DNA from: Schoenoplectus triqueter
Lineage: Eukaryota > Streptophyta > Magnoliopsida > Poales > Cyperaceae
NCBI GenBank assembly: GCA_964058805.1
Contig: CAXKVV010000250.1
Coordinates: forward strand, 1-25,427
Length of the DNA stretch: 25,427 bases
Reading direction: 5' to 3'
The notes under the pieces are model-generated. The model made no database searches. It saw nothing but the letters and a program-made list of their open reading frames with translations, and was not told the DNA's origin. The position numbers were made by a program, and so were the translations under genes. Below, piece after piece: positions 10,525 through 20,710 of the stretch (position 1 is the first letter of the stretch; each line of letters starts with the position of its first letter).

Positions 10525-11516
10525 TACTAGAACACCAAAAAGCAATATAGAGATTTAGCAACGGTTCTTTCAAGGAATTGTTACTAAATGTCTATTTTGC
10601 TTTTTTGACTCTGCCAGAAAAAAAATTTCATCAATGATATTTACTCTCACAGATTAAATTTTTTCATCTCATCTTCTGTTCATCCCAATTCAACGATTTA
10701 AAAACTAAAATCTCATAGATTACCATGTTCTTTTGTCATTTATTTCATATATAAAAGGGATGAGAGAAAGAAGAGAAAATAAAAGAAAAAAATAAAAACT
10801 AAAATTCGATCATTTAAACTTCAAACGATCATAACTTTTTGTAGGAAACTTCAATTGAGGCGTTTTATGTGGCCACAAAAAATTTACGATGAGATCGATA
10901 GGTTTAATGTTTATGCTGTTATGATGACTTTGAGGACAAGAAAAAGCTCATCTTGACCCTCAAAAATGCGTTTGAAAATTAAAAATCTATTTTTTTTCAT
11001 TTTTTATTTTTTATTACAAATTTATATAGAATTTCATATTATTTGTATGAGTAAGATGTATCATTGAGTAAATATAGTTTTTTCATTGAATGAATAATTA
11101 TATTTATATTTATATTAATTATTGAATGAATAATATGTCATGATACTTATTCTTAGTTTGTTCTTATATATCATTTTGTTTTCATTTCATATTATCATGT
11201 ACTATTTATTCTTAGTTAAAGTTAAAGAAAGTTAAATTTAAAAAATCTAAATGACATTTGGCAATGATTCTGGATAAATAATAATTGTTTAAGGGTATTT
11301 AAAAATAATTTTGAGCCAAAAATCGTTGTTAGATACCTCTTTAGCAATATTTTTTTGTCCAATACTGATGCTAAAGGCCTTTTTCAGCTTCCTGAATATT
11401 TGTGATTTGGCAACAATTATTTAGAAGCTTTTTTAATACTTGTCTTTAATAATGACTCAAGAACCATTATTAAACTTGATCAATAACCGTCAATAAAGAT
11501 CTTTTCTCTCGTAGTG
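10525..11516. mobile_element. CACTA-like (En/Spm) non-autonomous remnant
   Basis: The right end, read inward on the minus strand, is CACTACGAGAGAAAAGATC, a CACTA-type terminus, followed by GACGGTT and AATGGTTCTTGAGTC motifs typical of subterminal repeats. The left end reads TACTAGAACACCAAAAAGC with AACGGTTCTTTC just inside, so the first C has changed. About 1 kb, with no transposase. The 3-bp flanks (GAA versus AAT) do not match, so the left boundary is tentative. Confidence 0.5.
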
Positions 11517-12840
11517 AATATAAAATACTTATGTAAAACCTTAGATCGTTAGAACATAAATTTTGATGAAAAAAGATATAATTCGAAAAGATGACATTGT
11601 TTCTCTAAAAAGTTAATAGGCCGATTAATTAGTTTTTGTGACCGATTAATCCACTTTGCAGCTGATTAAATGATTTTATGATTTTGATATCCTACTAATC
11701 ATTCAATAAAAAAAAAAATCGAGTCCCTCGTGCCAAAAGGTATACGAAAATATACCTTTGACAAAAAAAAATCGGGTCCCTCGTGTCAAAAGGTATGAGA
11801 AAATATACAAAATTTAGATCATGAAAATATATACGAACTCAGCTAAGATTTAGTTAAAACTCAGCTCTATTTGAGCTAGTTTTACGAACCAATATATATA
11901 TGTTGACTGAGTTTAGTTTAATATTAAAGTTTAATACATCTACAAACCACAAGATTGATACAAGAATTAGTACAAAATTATATATCAACAAACTATGCTT
12001 TTAATGATATAATTGCTACACTAATTTGAATGGATGAACTGACAAAAAACTATCGAGTCAAATATACAAGTCAAATCACGAGCAAGTAAGATGCGTCATT
12101 AAATTGCTGAGATGATAAGATAGAATGAAAGAAGAGTTATGGGGTTAGTGTTCATCAGGGGAAAAACATATAAACTATTCGTTTTGAGCCGAGTTATGTG
12201 CTAAGCCAACACAATTCAAAATCAACTCATTTATTTACTAACCCAATTAGTTTGAGTTCGGACTGATCCTGAGCTGAGTCACAAGCCCGAAGTTTTTAAT
12301 GCACTGCTAAGTTAAAGTAAGCTTACGTGCAAATGGTTAAATTTTGATTGTTCTTATTTGATTGTTCTTAAATGATGGCTAATCTTTTTATTTTTTTAGC
12401 AACTTATATAATGATTTATTGTGAACTATAAATCTAACACATATAGTATTGAGGCTCATCTCTCGATAAACTAATAAATTAAATGTGGAAGTAAAGGAAA
12501 ATAATTATATTAAAAATATGCATTATAGTAAGGTATACTTTGATATCCGTAATTAGTGAGTAATGACACTTCCTAACACGATGATAATATGAAGTAAAGA
12601 CATTCCACGAAATGTTTGTACTTATATACGCCACATAACCACTAACCAACTAACTAAAGTACTGAACTAACTATCGTTCAATAAAATAATTGCACCGTAC
12701 GTGCACTTAAGTTATATTTGTAACTAGAAGATGGTTCCCCACTCCATTCTTATCAACTGTTATCTTCATTTTTTAGAGTTTAGCTATGCAATTAATCTTT
12801 AGTTGTTTAATTTAATCTAATCCTTTGAAGTTTAATCATC
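11517..12840. other. Intergenic DNA with degenerate repeats
   Basis: No gene. About 11830-12300 carries AACTCAGCT/GAGCTGAGT and TTTGAGTTCG motifs in opposing orientations, as in decayed MITEs built of GAGCTCGAGT-like repeats; boundaries could not be found. A 53-bp tandem duplication lies at 11710-11808. Confidence 0.35.
11710..11808. repeat. 53-bp tandem duplication
   Basis: A(9) followed by TCGAGTCCCTCGTGCCAAAA and GGTATACG...ATATAC, then A(9) with TCGGGTCCCTCGTGTCAAAA and GGTATGAG...ATATAC. The two copies are offset by 53 bp and differ at only a few positions. Confidence 0.85.
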
Positions 12841-13402
12841 CTATGCATGCTCCAAAAGGCGTCCTAATTGAGTAGGAGTCAAACCCCATTTCCACCAAAT
12901 TCACCAATAGCGACTCCCTCGTGTTCTACACGTTGCAACGTTACCCGGTCAAAATTAATGGAGGAAATTTTGAATATCTTATTAAATTATGAAGGATGCA
13001 ATCTAAATGCCTTGTATACAGATATCAAAGTGACATGGCCCAAGCAAGAGATCGAATATAAGCTAGCCATATGTTACCCAACATATATTTTGCAAATAGC
13101 CAAATTTTGATTATTTATTTCTTTTCTCATCTGCGTACGTTGGGAATATACAATTTTTGTTGTTTCCTTTTGTTTTATTTTTCTATGCACGTTTTGCACT
13201 AATTTAGATATGAAAGATAGTTTCTCTATGTTATTTCTCTTTCAAATTGTTGCTCAATTTGAATAATAAATTAAGTATCTAAATTCTTTGAAAGCATTTT
13301 GCCACAAGACCTCTTTAAATTAATTTGCGATAAATAATTCTCAAAGAACTTGGTTCTTCACAATCACTTCCTCTATGCTCGACTAATATTAGTACCAATA
13401 CC
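12841..13402. other. Intergenic DNA, no gene seen
   Basis: An 80-codon plus-strand frame (12868-13110) has no signal peptide, motif or clear promoter and is probably chance. Confidence 0.4.
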
Positions 13403-13404
13403 AC

Positions 13405-13406
13405 AA

Positions 13407-13448
<42 letters not shown>
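13405..13448. repeat. (AAT)n microsatellite
   Basis: About 14-15 uninterrupted AAT units, ending 10 bp before the target duplication of the neighbouring hAT-like element. Confidence 0.95.
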
Positions 13449-13466
13449 GGATTTCATAATTGACTC

Positions 13467-14182
13467 TAGAGTTTTGAAATGGACCGGACAGTCCAACTCG
13501 TCCCGGACCGGACCGTGACCGTGGACCGGACCGGACTGTGGACCGTCCCGTGCCCTACCACGGTTCGGTCCAACGGTGGGTCGGTCCTCCCTTCACCCGA
13601 AAATAGACCGTGCCGACCCGTCCCGTGCCGACCCATGGACCGAACCGAACCGGACCATGGACCGTGCGGGACCGTCCCATCCCGGACCGCCCCTCGGATT
13701 TTTGGTATTTTCCTAATTTTTGGTATTTTTATAATTTTTTTAGTATTATTCGATTTTTAAATTATTAAAAATATATAATTAATTCGATGAAAATTATTAT
13801 TTAAAAATTGATAAATTTATTTTTTAACATTTATTATTGTTTACAATTTTCTGAAAATTTATTTTTTTTGGAAATATTTTAATTTGTTAGTACTATTAGA
13901 TTTTTAAACCATTAAAAATAATAATTCGAATTAGTTAAAAATTATTATTAAAAAAATATGATAAATTATTATTTTTCTTAATTCATAAAAAATAAAAAAT
14001 CGGACCGGACCGTCCCATTCCGTAGGGGTCCGGCCCCCGGGGGCCAACGGTGGGACAGGTTCGATTTTTCCGAATTTGGACCGCCTAGGACCGGCCCGTA
14101 TGGACCGTGCGGGACCGTAGACCGTGGACCGTGCGGGACCGTGGACCGTCCGGATTTGGACCGGACCGTTTTCAAATCACTA
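13467..14182. mobile_element. hAT-like non-autonomous element rich in GGACCG repeats
   Basis: The left end reads TAGAGTTTTGAAATGGACCG and the reverse complement of the right end reads TAGTGATTTGAAAACGGTCC, an imperfect terminal inverted repeat starting with the TAG of many hAT elements. Both sides are flanked by the identical 8-mer ATTGACTC (13459-13466 and 14183-14190), the target-site length expected for hAT. Dense GGACCG/CGGTCC motifs fill about 220 bp at each end around an AT-rich core, probably transposase-binding subterminal repeats. Open frames inside (13479-13760 and 13978-14325) are by-products of these repeats. Confidence 0.85.
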
Positions 14183-14190
14183 ATTGACTC

Positions 14191-15490
14191 ACACAAAAAA
14201 AATAAATTTATGAAATCAAGATAAAAATTTACAATTTTGTAGTATCTAGCTAGTAAAATTATAGTAAAATTTAAATATATTAGTTTTTTATTCAACATCT
14301 GCAAGACTGCAACAAGGTCGGCCATTCATTCTCAATGGGGAAGCAAAATGGTAATATAAATTTGGCGGCTTTTAAGTTTCTCCAACAGGAAAGGAAATGA
14401 AAACCATCTTTGAACGTATGCATTATCCTTTTTTTTTATTTGAAGAAAATCCTACAAATGGGTGCATCTCAATCAGTGCATTAATATTAATTAGTCAATT
14501 TGTTTCCGTGAGTAATATTCCGAAACCATAATCATTTATTAGGATACTAGCTAGAGTAGAGAATAAGTTACCTAAATTGAGCACCAGGTCCAGATACAGA
14601 TAGCCGTTATGACGTGTACATATAGTAATCTAAGTGCTAAAATTGCAAACTTCGGCGCCGTAAATTTACCTGAGAAAAGTGGTATCTTCTTGTCTATTTA
14701 GAGCAATAAATATTTCCATCTCGCCACTTGCCAGTCACCACACATTACCTTTACTAGCCTAGACTCTAGAGCACCTAGCCTAAAGTTATGTTTCCTATAG
14801 GTTCTTTTCCCTCTCTCTTTTCTTTTTCTTTTTCTTTCTAATGACGACTGAGGAAATTAGTAGTTATTTATCAAGGAACACAAATTATAAATAGATTTTA
14901 AAACTACCAAAAGAAGAAATATATATATAAAGTCATAGAATGGCAATTTTTGCGTTCGACTTTTGTTCTTAAAGAAAAAAGTAGCATACTATATATTATA
15001 CTAGCTGCATAATTGCGTATTACGGCAAATATTTTTATTTAGATACATAAAAAGATAATAGATTATTTTGATAAATGAATACATTTATATTAGAAAAATA
15101 AAAAATGGTCCGTCTCTATCTTCTAATATATCTTGATGGAAGACATGATTAATATTTCTAAAAAAAAAGATTAAAATTTATTTATGATCCACTTCTCTAT
15201 TTTTATACAACTATGAGAGTCAATTTATTATGTTTTTTCTTTCCCATTTTTTTAGTTATACAAATGATGTACGTCGTATCATTAATAAAAAAATACTTAT
15301 TAATGAGCAAACTAATATTTCCGTCAAAAATACATAACATGATTGTTATCTTCATCTTTAATATTTGCAGGTGCTTTTTAATCTGAAATAATGAGATATA
15401 TCATCCGAGAGAACTTCTATAAAAGATAAAACAAAAAGAAAATAATTATTATAGAATATCACCCAATAAGATAAGTCAATTTAGGAAATA
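14191..15490. other. AT-rich intergenic DNA
   Basis: No gene. Contains a CT tract at 14808-14840. TATATTATACTAGCTGCATA, near 14990-15015, is a weak candidate for the 5' side of the Helitron-like element ending at 20078; it lacks the TC start expected. Confidence 0.35.
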
Positions 15491-15496
15491 ATATAT

Positions 15497-15519
15497 CCCC
15501 CTTAAGGGGGGGGGGGGGG
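15497..15519. repeat. CCCCCTTAAGGGGG palindrome merging into G14
   Basis: A perfect 14-bp palindrome continues into a run of 14 G (15506-15519). It marks the sharp border between AT-rich DNA and the more balanced gene-like segment that begins about 15520. The run length may be inexact. Confidence 0.85.
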
Positions 15520-15520
15520 A

Positions 15521-16075
15521 GAACGGTGAGCTCCCAGATGTGCTACGTCATCTTTTTTCTCACGTCTGTCGGATTTCCATTAAGATTGGCTATTTTTGAT
15601 GCGCGCATCTCAATCGTGCTTCATTCTTATCCCATTCCCCTGTCTATTCTCTCTCCTTGCACGAGTCTCTCTCATATTCCCTTTGGCTCTCTCTCTTTCA
15701 TGATCGCGAACCCTAGGTGCGCTTCCTCCATCTTGCGAATCGTGCTGTTGTTTTTCTCCGCCTCGTAGTCTCTCTGCTATCCACAGCTACGTCCGCTCTC
15801 CCGCAACTCGGAAGCTGTAGCCTTGCCCCGTCGGATCCCAACAGAATGTTCACCTCTATGGTTGTTTTCCTTATCTCCAGGGGCGTCCAGTCTCGCCGCT
15901 TGTAGGTACTTGCTACTCTCTCGCTCAATGTGAAACTAAAGAGTTTTGTCACATAGATAAGTGCTCGATGCATCATAAGAAGATTGTCGTGTGCAAAGGG
16001 ATCAAGAAGAGGCTTGAGAGGTACAAGACTGGTGAGAACCGGTGGTTCTTCACAAAGCTCATTTGCTAGATAAGT
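15521..16075 (+). pseudogene. Gene-like 5' leader and unidentified exon-like fragment
   Basis: This block stands out by composition. A pyrimidine-rich leader (15620-15700, CTCTCTC tracts followed by AACCCTAGGTGCG) resembles 5' ends of plant housekeeping genes. A plausible donor (TTGTAGGTACTTG) occurs near 15903. At about 15967-16070 a short open stretch reads CSMHHKKIVVCKGIKKRLER then YKTGENRWFFTKLIC before a stop. I do not recognise this peptide. No intact ORF links the leader to it. With the lumazine synthase fragment downstream in the same orientation, it may be another captured gene piece. The function is unknown. Confidence 0.4.
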
Positions 16076-17064
16076 GATTCCATGTCAGTGTCAATTCGTT
16101 ATTTCTCCTTTCAGCAGATGCTTGGTAAGTTCGATGATATGTTATGTTGTTTGTTTCTATCAAATGAACTACTTAAGGCACTGTTGATTGACATGATTTT
16201 ACCTTCTTTGAACAAATATAGGAGGAAACTCGATTTTTGTTGAATTTGATCTAGATTACATAATTTATGTGGTTTGTATCGATGATGTCTATTTTGTGAT
16301 TAGAGATGCAGCTGCTACGAATGAATCAGGCTACTGAAAAAAGAAAAGCAATTTTTTACTTTTTCTTGTGCGTGCCTGATGATGAGTCAATTAGCACCTA
16401 TGTTGTAGGGATGAAAATAATGATAATACAAATTATTCTGAAATTCTTGGTAAACTTATTCCCCAGTTTTTTAAATTCATAGCTACCCAGTAGTTGATAA
16501 TACAATGTATTTTTAGCTTTTGAAACAGATCCGGAGACAGCCATGGGCACTAATCAACCCTCCTCTTCTAAAATGGTTATTTGATTTTGAAAACAACAAT
16601 TCTCTGCTCATCCACCTCTCAACTAACCAAGGTATCCATCTTATTTTCCTGCACACTTTTGATTTTATAAATTTACACGATTATATCATACAGAGCCCAA
16701 ACATTAAAATACTGAATCTTTTTTTTTGAGTAGAACTGAATTTTTTAAAAACATAGATATAATATAAAGCAAGACAGAAGTAGTGCTCAGCACCTTCTTG
16801 CGCTTCATCTATATCCTTCGCGAGCCTTAGGTGTGTTGTGCCGCTGGTGTCCTCATGTCACCTCTCTGGTATTTACTTCACCTCAATACCAGCTGGGTCT
16901 ATTGCTAGCATTGTATTGGTAATTTAGCATGCCATATTACCTTATGTTTGTTGTGTAATATCGATCCTCAATTATATTTATTATATATTTTTTTATTTCT
17001 TTTGTTTCAAAATCTGCCAGTTCAGTTATGGTAAGACACTAATGTAAAATAGCTACTTTTTTAG
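16076..17064. other. Intron-like or captured DNA, no gene recognised
   Basis: T-rich DNA with splice-like dinucleotides (for example TTTCAG near 16115) lying between the leader fragment and the lumazine synthase fragment. An open frame at 16520-16729 has no recognised domain. Confidence 0.35.
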
Positions 17065-17497
17065 GTCAGGCGTGATGTAACCCACTATGATGTTATTGCA
17101 AACTCAGCGGCGTTTGTGGTACTTTCATCTGGTTTATCTTCAGGTTCAATTTTTCTTCTTGTCTGTATACAATTTACTAAATTAAGAATGAAAAAATAAA
17201 CATATAGATGAGATGTTTAGTTAGCCTTTCTGAAAAAACATAGTTTTAGTTTTCTAAATGTGATTTTTAAGTTTTTTTTCATCTCACGATGTAATTGTTA
17301 AGGAGTGCATTGCATTTTTGGAGCACTGACTTGTAATAGTATGGATCAGGACAACTAACTTTCATTTGCACATTATCTTAATCATAAGATAATCATATTG
17401 TCAAATTTTTATTGTATCTTTTACTTTGGACGTACATGCATTAAACTGAGCTGGGGACAAATTTGGAAATAAAGGTGTTGAACCAGCTCTTAGTGTT
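17065..17497 (+). pseudogene. Lumazine synthase (RIBH/COS1-like) pseudogene fragment
   Basis: Two exon-like blocks. Block 1 (17065-17143), after TTTTTTAG and before a GT, reads VRRDVTHYDVIANSAAFVVL then SSGLSS. It matches the substrate-binding segment of 6,7-dimethyl-8-ribityllumazine synthase (family form [20 protein letters not shown]), including the histidine of the THY motif. Block 2 (17438-17497) reads ALN, stop, AGDKFGNKGVEPALSV before GTAAG, matching ALNRAGGKAGNKGAEAALTA. The TGA at 17447-17449 replaces the arginine codon (CGA to TGA). The intervening VPCIFGVLTC segment, the N-terminal half and the C-terminal EMASLFEHHL are not found. The source gene makes the riboflavin precursor in plastids; this copy cannot. 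Retained intron-like borders argue for DNA-level duplication rather than retrocopying. Confidence 0.8.
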
Positions 17498-18191
17498 GTA
17501 AGTTTTTCCCCTCTGTGGCTATTTTCATCCGGTATCGCTTGTATTTCGAGAGATGTGATCATATAATGAATTGTTCTTTCATTCTATTCCTATTTGCTAA
17601 ACATATTGAAATGACATATGTGTAAGCATCATTTGAGCTAAAAATTAGTTAAACAATCATATAAACTCTACAAGGTCAGCATACCAATTTATTTAGCATT
17701 CAGTTTTTTTTTTCAAGTAGCATGTGAAAAGCTATATATATTTTATTAATCAAAAAGAAGAAAAAATTAAAAGGTTTGAAGAAGAAGAGATTCCAATTTA
17801 TTTAGCATTTAGTTATTTTATACATTGCAGATTTAGTTATTTTCACTTTGTTCTTTAAATTTCTATCAACCATCATGTATTGCTAACTAATTAATGATGA
17901 TTAATTCTAACTGTAGGTATTTTTTTATGGACATGTTATACAAGTATGTCAGGTGTCAGGCGTCAGGTACCTGCAGCGCTACTTGGCAACTGACAAATGG
18001 ATAAGATCATTGTTGTTTCAAAGAATGGAGCTTTATGGTACTAATTTTGTGCATTAATCTCAAATTCATTGTATTTATTTATATATTTTTATGGCTTAAT
18101 ATTGTATATAACCTCAGACTTGTATCTTATGCAATATTTCTTGAGACTTTTAGTATTATTATTATCAAAATGATCGATTGTTATTCATTAA
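17498..18191. other. DNA downstream of the lumazine synthase fragment
   Basis: Mostly AT-rich. A more balanced exon-like stretch at about 17935-18040 reads VRYLQRYLATDKWIRSLLFQ in one plus-strand frame; not recognised. Ends at the TAA target of the adjacent MITE. Confidence 0.35.
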
Positions 18192-18305
18192 CGGTTTGTT
18201 TGGTACATGGTGGAATAACAAAAAGTAGGAATAGAATAACTATTTCGATGAATTAATTTGCCAAATGAATTTTAGATTAAGTAGAAGAGTGCGAAAGAGT
18301 GTTAA

Positions 18306-18338
18306 TCCGGTATACCAAGTTATAAGTGGTATACCGGA
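18306..18338. repeat. Perfect 12-bp inverted repeat with 9-nt loop
   Basis: TCCGGTATACCA, then nine bases AGTTATAAG, then TGGTATACCGGA. It lies just inside the left end of the MITE and would form a strong hairpin. Confidence 0.9.
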
Positions 18339-18360
18339 ATAGCTCTCGTAGGAATAGCGA

Positions 18361-19010
18361 TTATTATTTGATTATGTTGTATTATATTATTATATTATGA
18401 TTATAATTATGATATGATTTATTATTATATTATTATTATTATTATTTATTATTATTATATTAATATTATGATGATTATTTATTATTATTATATTATAATA
18501 ATTATGATTTTTATATTATTTTATTATATTATGATTATATTATGATTAGATTATTATGATTATAATTATTTATTATTATTATTATAATATTATTATTACT
18601 TATTATTATTATTATTATCATTATTATTATCATTATATTATGATTATAGATATGATTAAATTATAATTATATTATTATGATTATAATTATTATTATATTA
18701 TTATAATAATATTATTATGATTATAATTATTATTATATTATTATAATATTATTATTATTATTATTATAATTTTATTTTATTTTATTTTATTTTATTTTAT
18801 TATTATGATTACGACTATGATTATTATTAATGATTATGATTATTATTTGATTATGTTATATTATATTATTATATTATGATTATATTATTAAAATTATTAT
18901 TTATCATTATTATATTATTATGATTGTAATTATAATTTTTATTATTATATTATTATATTATCATTATTATTATTACTATTATTATATATTATTTTACTAT
19001 CATTGTTAGT
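18361..19010. repeat. TTA/TGATTA-type low-complexity tract
   Basis: About 650 bp of almost uninterrupted A/T trinucleotide-like sequence with embedded (TTTTA)n at 18771-18800, inside the MITE. Likely polymorphic and assembly-sensitive. Confidence 0.9.
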
Positions 19011-19175
19011 ATCATAATTATCTATATTTTAATTATTCTCATTAACAACTGCCAAACGATATTATTGCTTTTCCGAATAGTCAAGAATACCACTTCCAAA
19101 AATACACTATTCTATCACTCTTTCAAAATTACCACTCTTCCAAAGTTATTCCTTAATTTGTCAAACGAACCCTAA

Positions 19176-19820
19176 AGGTTTATCAATTTCCTCTAGGAGT
19201 TATCTTTCCTTTTTTTTGGCATTTAGTGTTACTGCAGTTGTTTTGACAGACTATTTTGCGTCTTCGTTTAAACTGGCACAAATCAAAAGGAACATTATGT
19301 ATATATAGTGTTCAAACTGATTAGACATAATTAATAACTAGAGCACTATATATTATATGAGGCTGGTAGTGTGTCATTAGTTACAGTATGAGGTGTTCAT
19401 AGGGTGAAGTGAAGTCAGTATTGATGTCATCATTCTTAGCATGTGGTCCGTGGAACATAGTGGGAGGCATTGCGCCTCACCAAGAGTAGGTGCCTCCATC
19501 TTTCTTTCTTTCTTTGTTCTTTTTCCAGTGTAGTTTTATTTTGGGAAGATCAAGCAATTTGCCAGTGTTTTTTATTATAATAATTGAGTGTTTATTTTTG
19601 CGTGATATTATAATTGATACAAATTTAGGTTGAAGTGGTATTTTAAAAATTAAGTTTTGAAATATAAATAGTGGGTATTTTAGTTATGTATCACTTGATT
19701 AACACTGAAAGAAAATGATATATAATCCCACCGTCAAGTAAAAGATCCGAAAGATTCCTAATTGAAGTAATTGATGGAATATCTTTAGGAAAATCATCCG
19801 GATCTTTTGTTAAAGATGTA
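19176..19820. other. Intergenic DNA between MITE and tandem duplication
   Basis: No gene seen. A TTTCTTTC tract lies near 19500-19515. Confidence 0.4.
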
Positions 19821-20044
19821 TTTTTTTCTCTCAGCATGTTAAATGGCATATAAAATATTAGCCTATGTCACAATTGAGTTTACTGTTAATTCAAAATACA
19901 ATGAACATCAGCTCCAACAAAGCGTATAACCCTGTACTTTTTTTTCCTCATCATGTTGAATGGCATATAAAATATTAGCCTACATCACAATTGAGTTTAC
20001 TGCTAATTTAAAATACAATGAACATTAGTTCCAACAAAGCGTAT
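19821..20044. repeat. About 106-bp tandem duplication beside a Helitron-like end
   Basis: 19821-19926 and 19938-20044 share GTT(A/G)AATGGCATATAAAA, TTAGCCTA, TCACAATTGAGTTTACTG, AATACAATGAACAT and CAACAAAGCGTAT in the same order with few differences. The offset is 117 bp. The second copy runs directly into the hairpin at 20052. Confidence 0.9.
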
Positions 20045-20051
20045 GATTCCG

Positions 20052-20078
20052 CCGCGAAGCGCGGACGCGCCACTCTAG
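20052..20078 (+). mobile_element. Helitron-like 3' terminus (hairpin plus CTAG)
   Basis: CCGCG-AAG-CGCGG (20052-20064) forms a GC-rich hairpin. Ten bases later comes CTAG (20075-20078) followed by T. Helitrons end in a short hairpin about 10-12 bases before CTRR and insert before a T, so the arrangement fits. The 5' end (TC after A) was not located with confidence; the element could extend left across the lumazine synthase fragment and the nested MITE. No Rep/helicase is present, so it would be non-autonomous. Confidence 0.6.
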
Positions 20079-20615
20079 TTACTATAAAAACTAAGATGAT
20101 CAGAAAATCTCTGTCAATTTATCAGAAAAGATATAATATTATATTGTTTCGGTTGATTGACATTAAATTTTTAATAATTTTTTTTTACCTTTTCAAAAAT
20201 TATTATTTCCGAATAGAGAGGAAATTAAAAAATTGGAAACGATATCTGCCGCCGAAGTTAATCAAATTGAATCTCAACCGTTGCATGAAGAATAAATTGG
20301 ATATTATGAAAGTTTGAATACCATGATAAAAAAATGGATGACTCCATTACTTAAATGCTTTATATAATCATAGTATAGATATACATTGCATTTAGTTGGT
20401 TTAATGCAACCGAGCGCGTCATAAGAAATGAATGATTAGTCCTTTCGCCTTCTTTAAACAAGTTGCAGCAATGCATGCTCACGGTTTTTTATACAATCAG
20501 TCAATCCGGTAATGGATGTTACACAAATTAAAAGTTAGGCTATAAAAGGGAGCTAGCTCCTCTGTGGCCCCCCTAAACAACAAAATTAATGCAATTATAT
20601 CTCCTAGCCACCGAC
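20079..20615. other. Upstream region of the plus-strand CLE gene
   Basis: Presumed promoter. An open frame at 20018-20317 begins within the repeat and hairpin and has no recognised domain. Confidence 0.4.
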
Positions 20616-20623
20616 TATAAATA
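20616..20623 (+). promoter_or_regulatory. TATA box of the plus-strand CLE gene
   Basis: TATAAATA lies 95 bp before the ATG at 20711. A start site about 30 bp downstream would fall near 20648, so the upstream ATG there would sit at or before the transcript's 5' end. This supports the later start. Confidence 0.6.
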
Positions 20624-20710
20624 CATGGTTGAACTATATCGACTCAAGTGACTAAGTGCCTCCACCTTAAACTTCACCAAAGGATATCTCATATCTATAT
20701 AGAACAGATT

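Larger units (their letters stand above)
18192..19172. mobile_element. Tourist-like (PIF/Harbinger) MITE expanded with TTA-rich DNA
   Basis: The left end CGGTTTGTTTGGTACA and the reverse complement of the right end GGGTTCGTTTGACAAA form an imperfect inverted repeat of the G(G)GTTTGTTTGG type. Both ends are flanked by TAA (18189-18191 and 19173-19175), the 3-bp target typical of PIF/Harbinger. GGAATAAC-like subterminal motifs occur at both ends. The 650 bp between are almost pure TTA/TAT/TGATTA low-complexity sequence, so the present 981 bp is far larger than a usual Tourist MITE. No transposase. Confidence 0.7.

Noticed and set aside
12868..13110. 80-codon plus-strand frame
   Set aside because: No signal peptide, domain or plausible promoter; low coding character.
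13479..14325. Two open frames (plus 13479-13760, minus 13978-14325) rich in Pro/Arg/Asp/Thr
   Set aside because: They are translations of the GGACCG repeats of the hAT-like element and extend into AT-rich filler; no domain.
14985..15015. ATATTATACTAGCTGCATAA as a Helitron end
   Set aside because: Contains CTAG but has no GC hairpin before it and no TC start, so it cannot be assigned as either terminus with confidence.
20648..20710. Upstream in-frame ATG extending the plus-strand CLE precursor by 21 residues
   Set aside because: It would place a non-hydrophobic segment before the signal peptide and lies at about the expected transcription start 25 bp after the TATA box; the ATG at 20711 is better.
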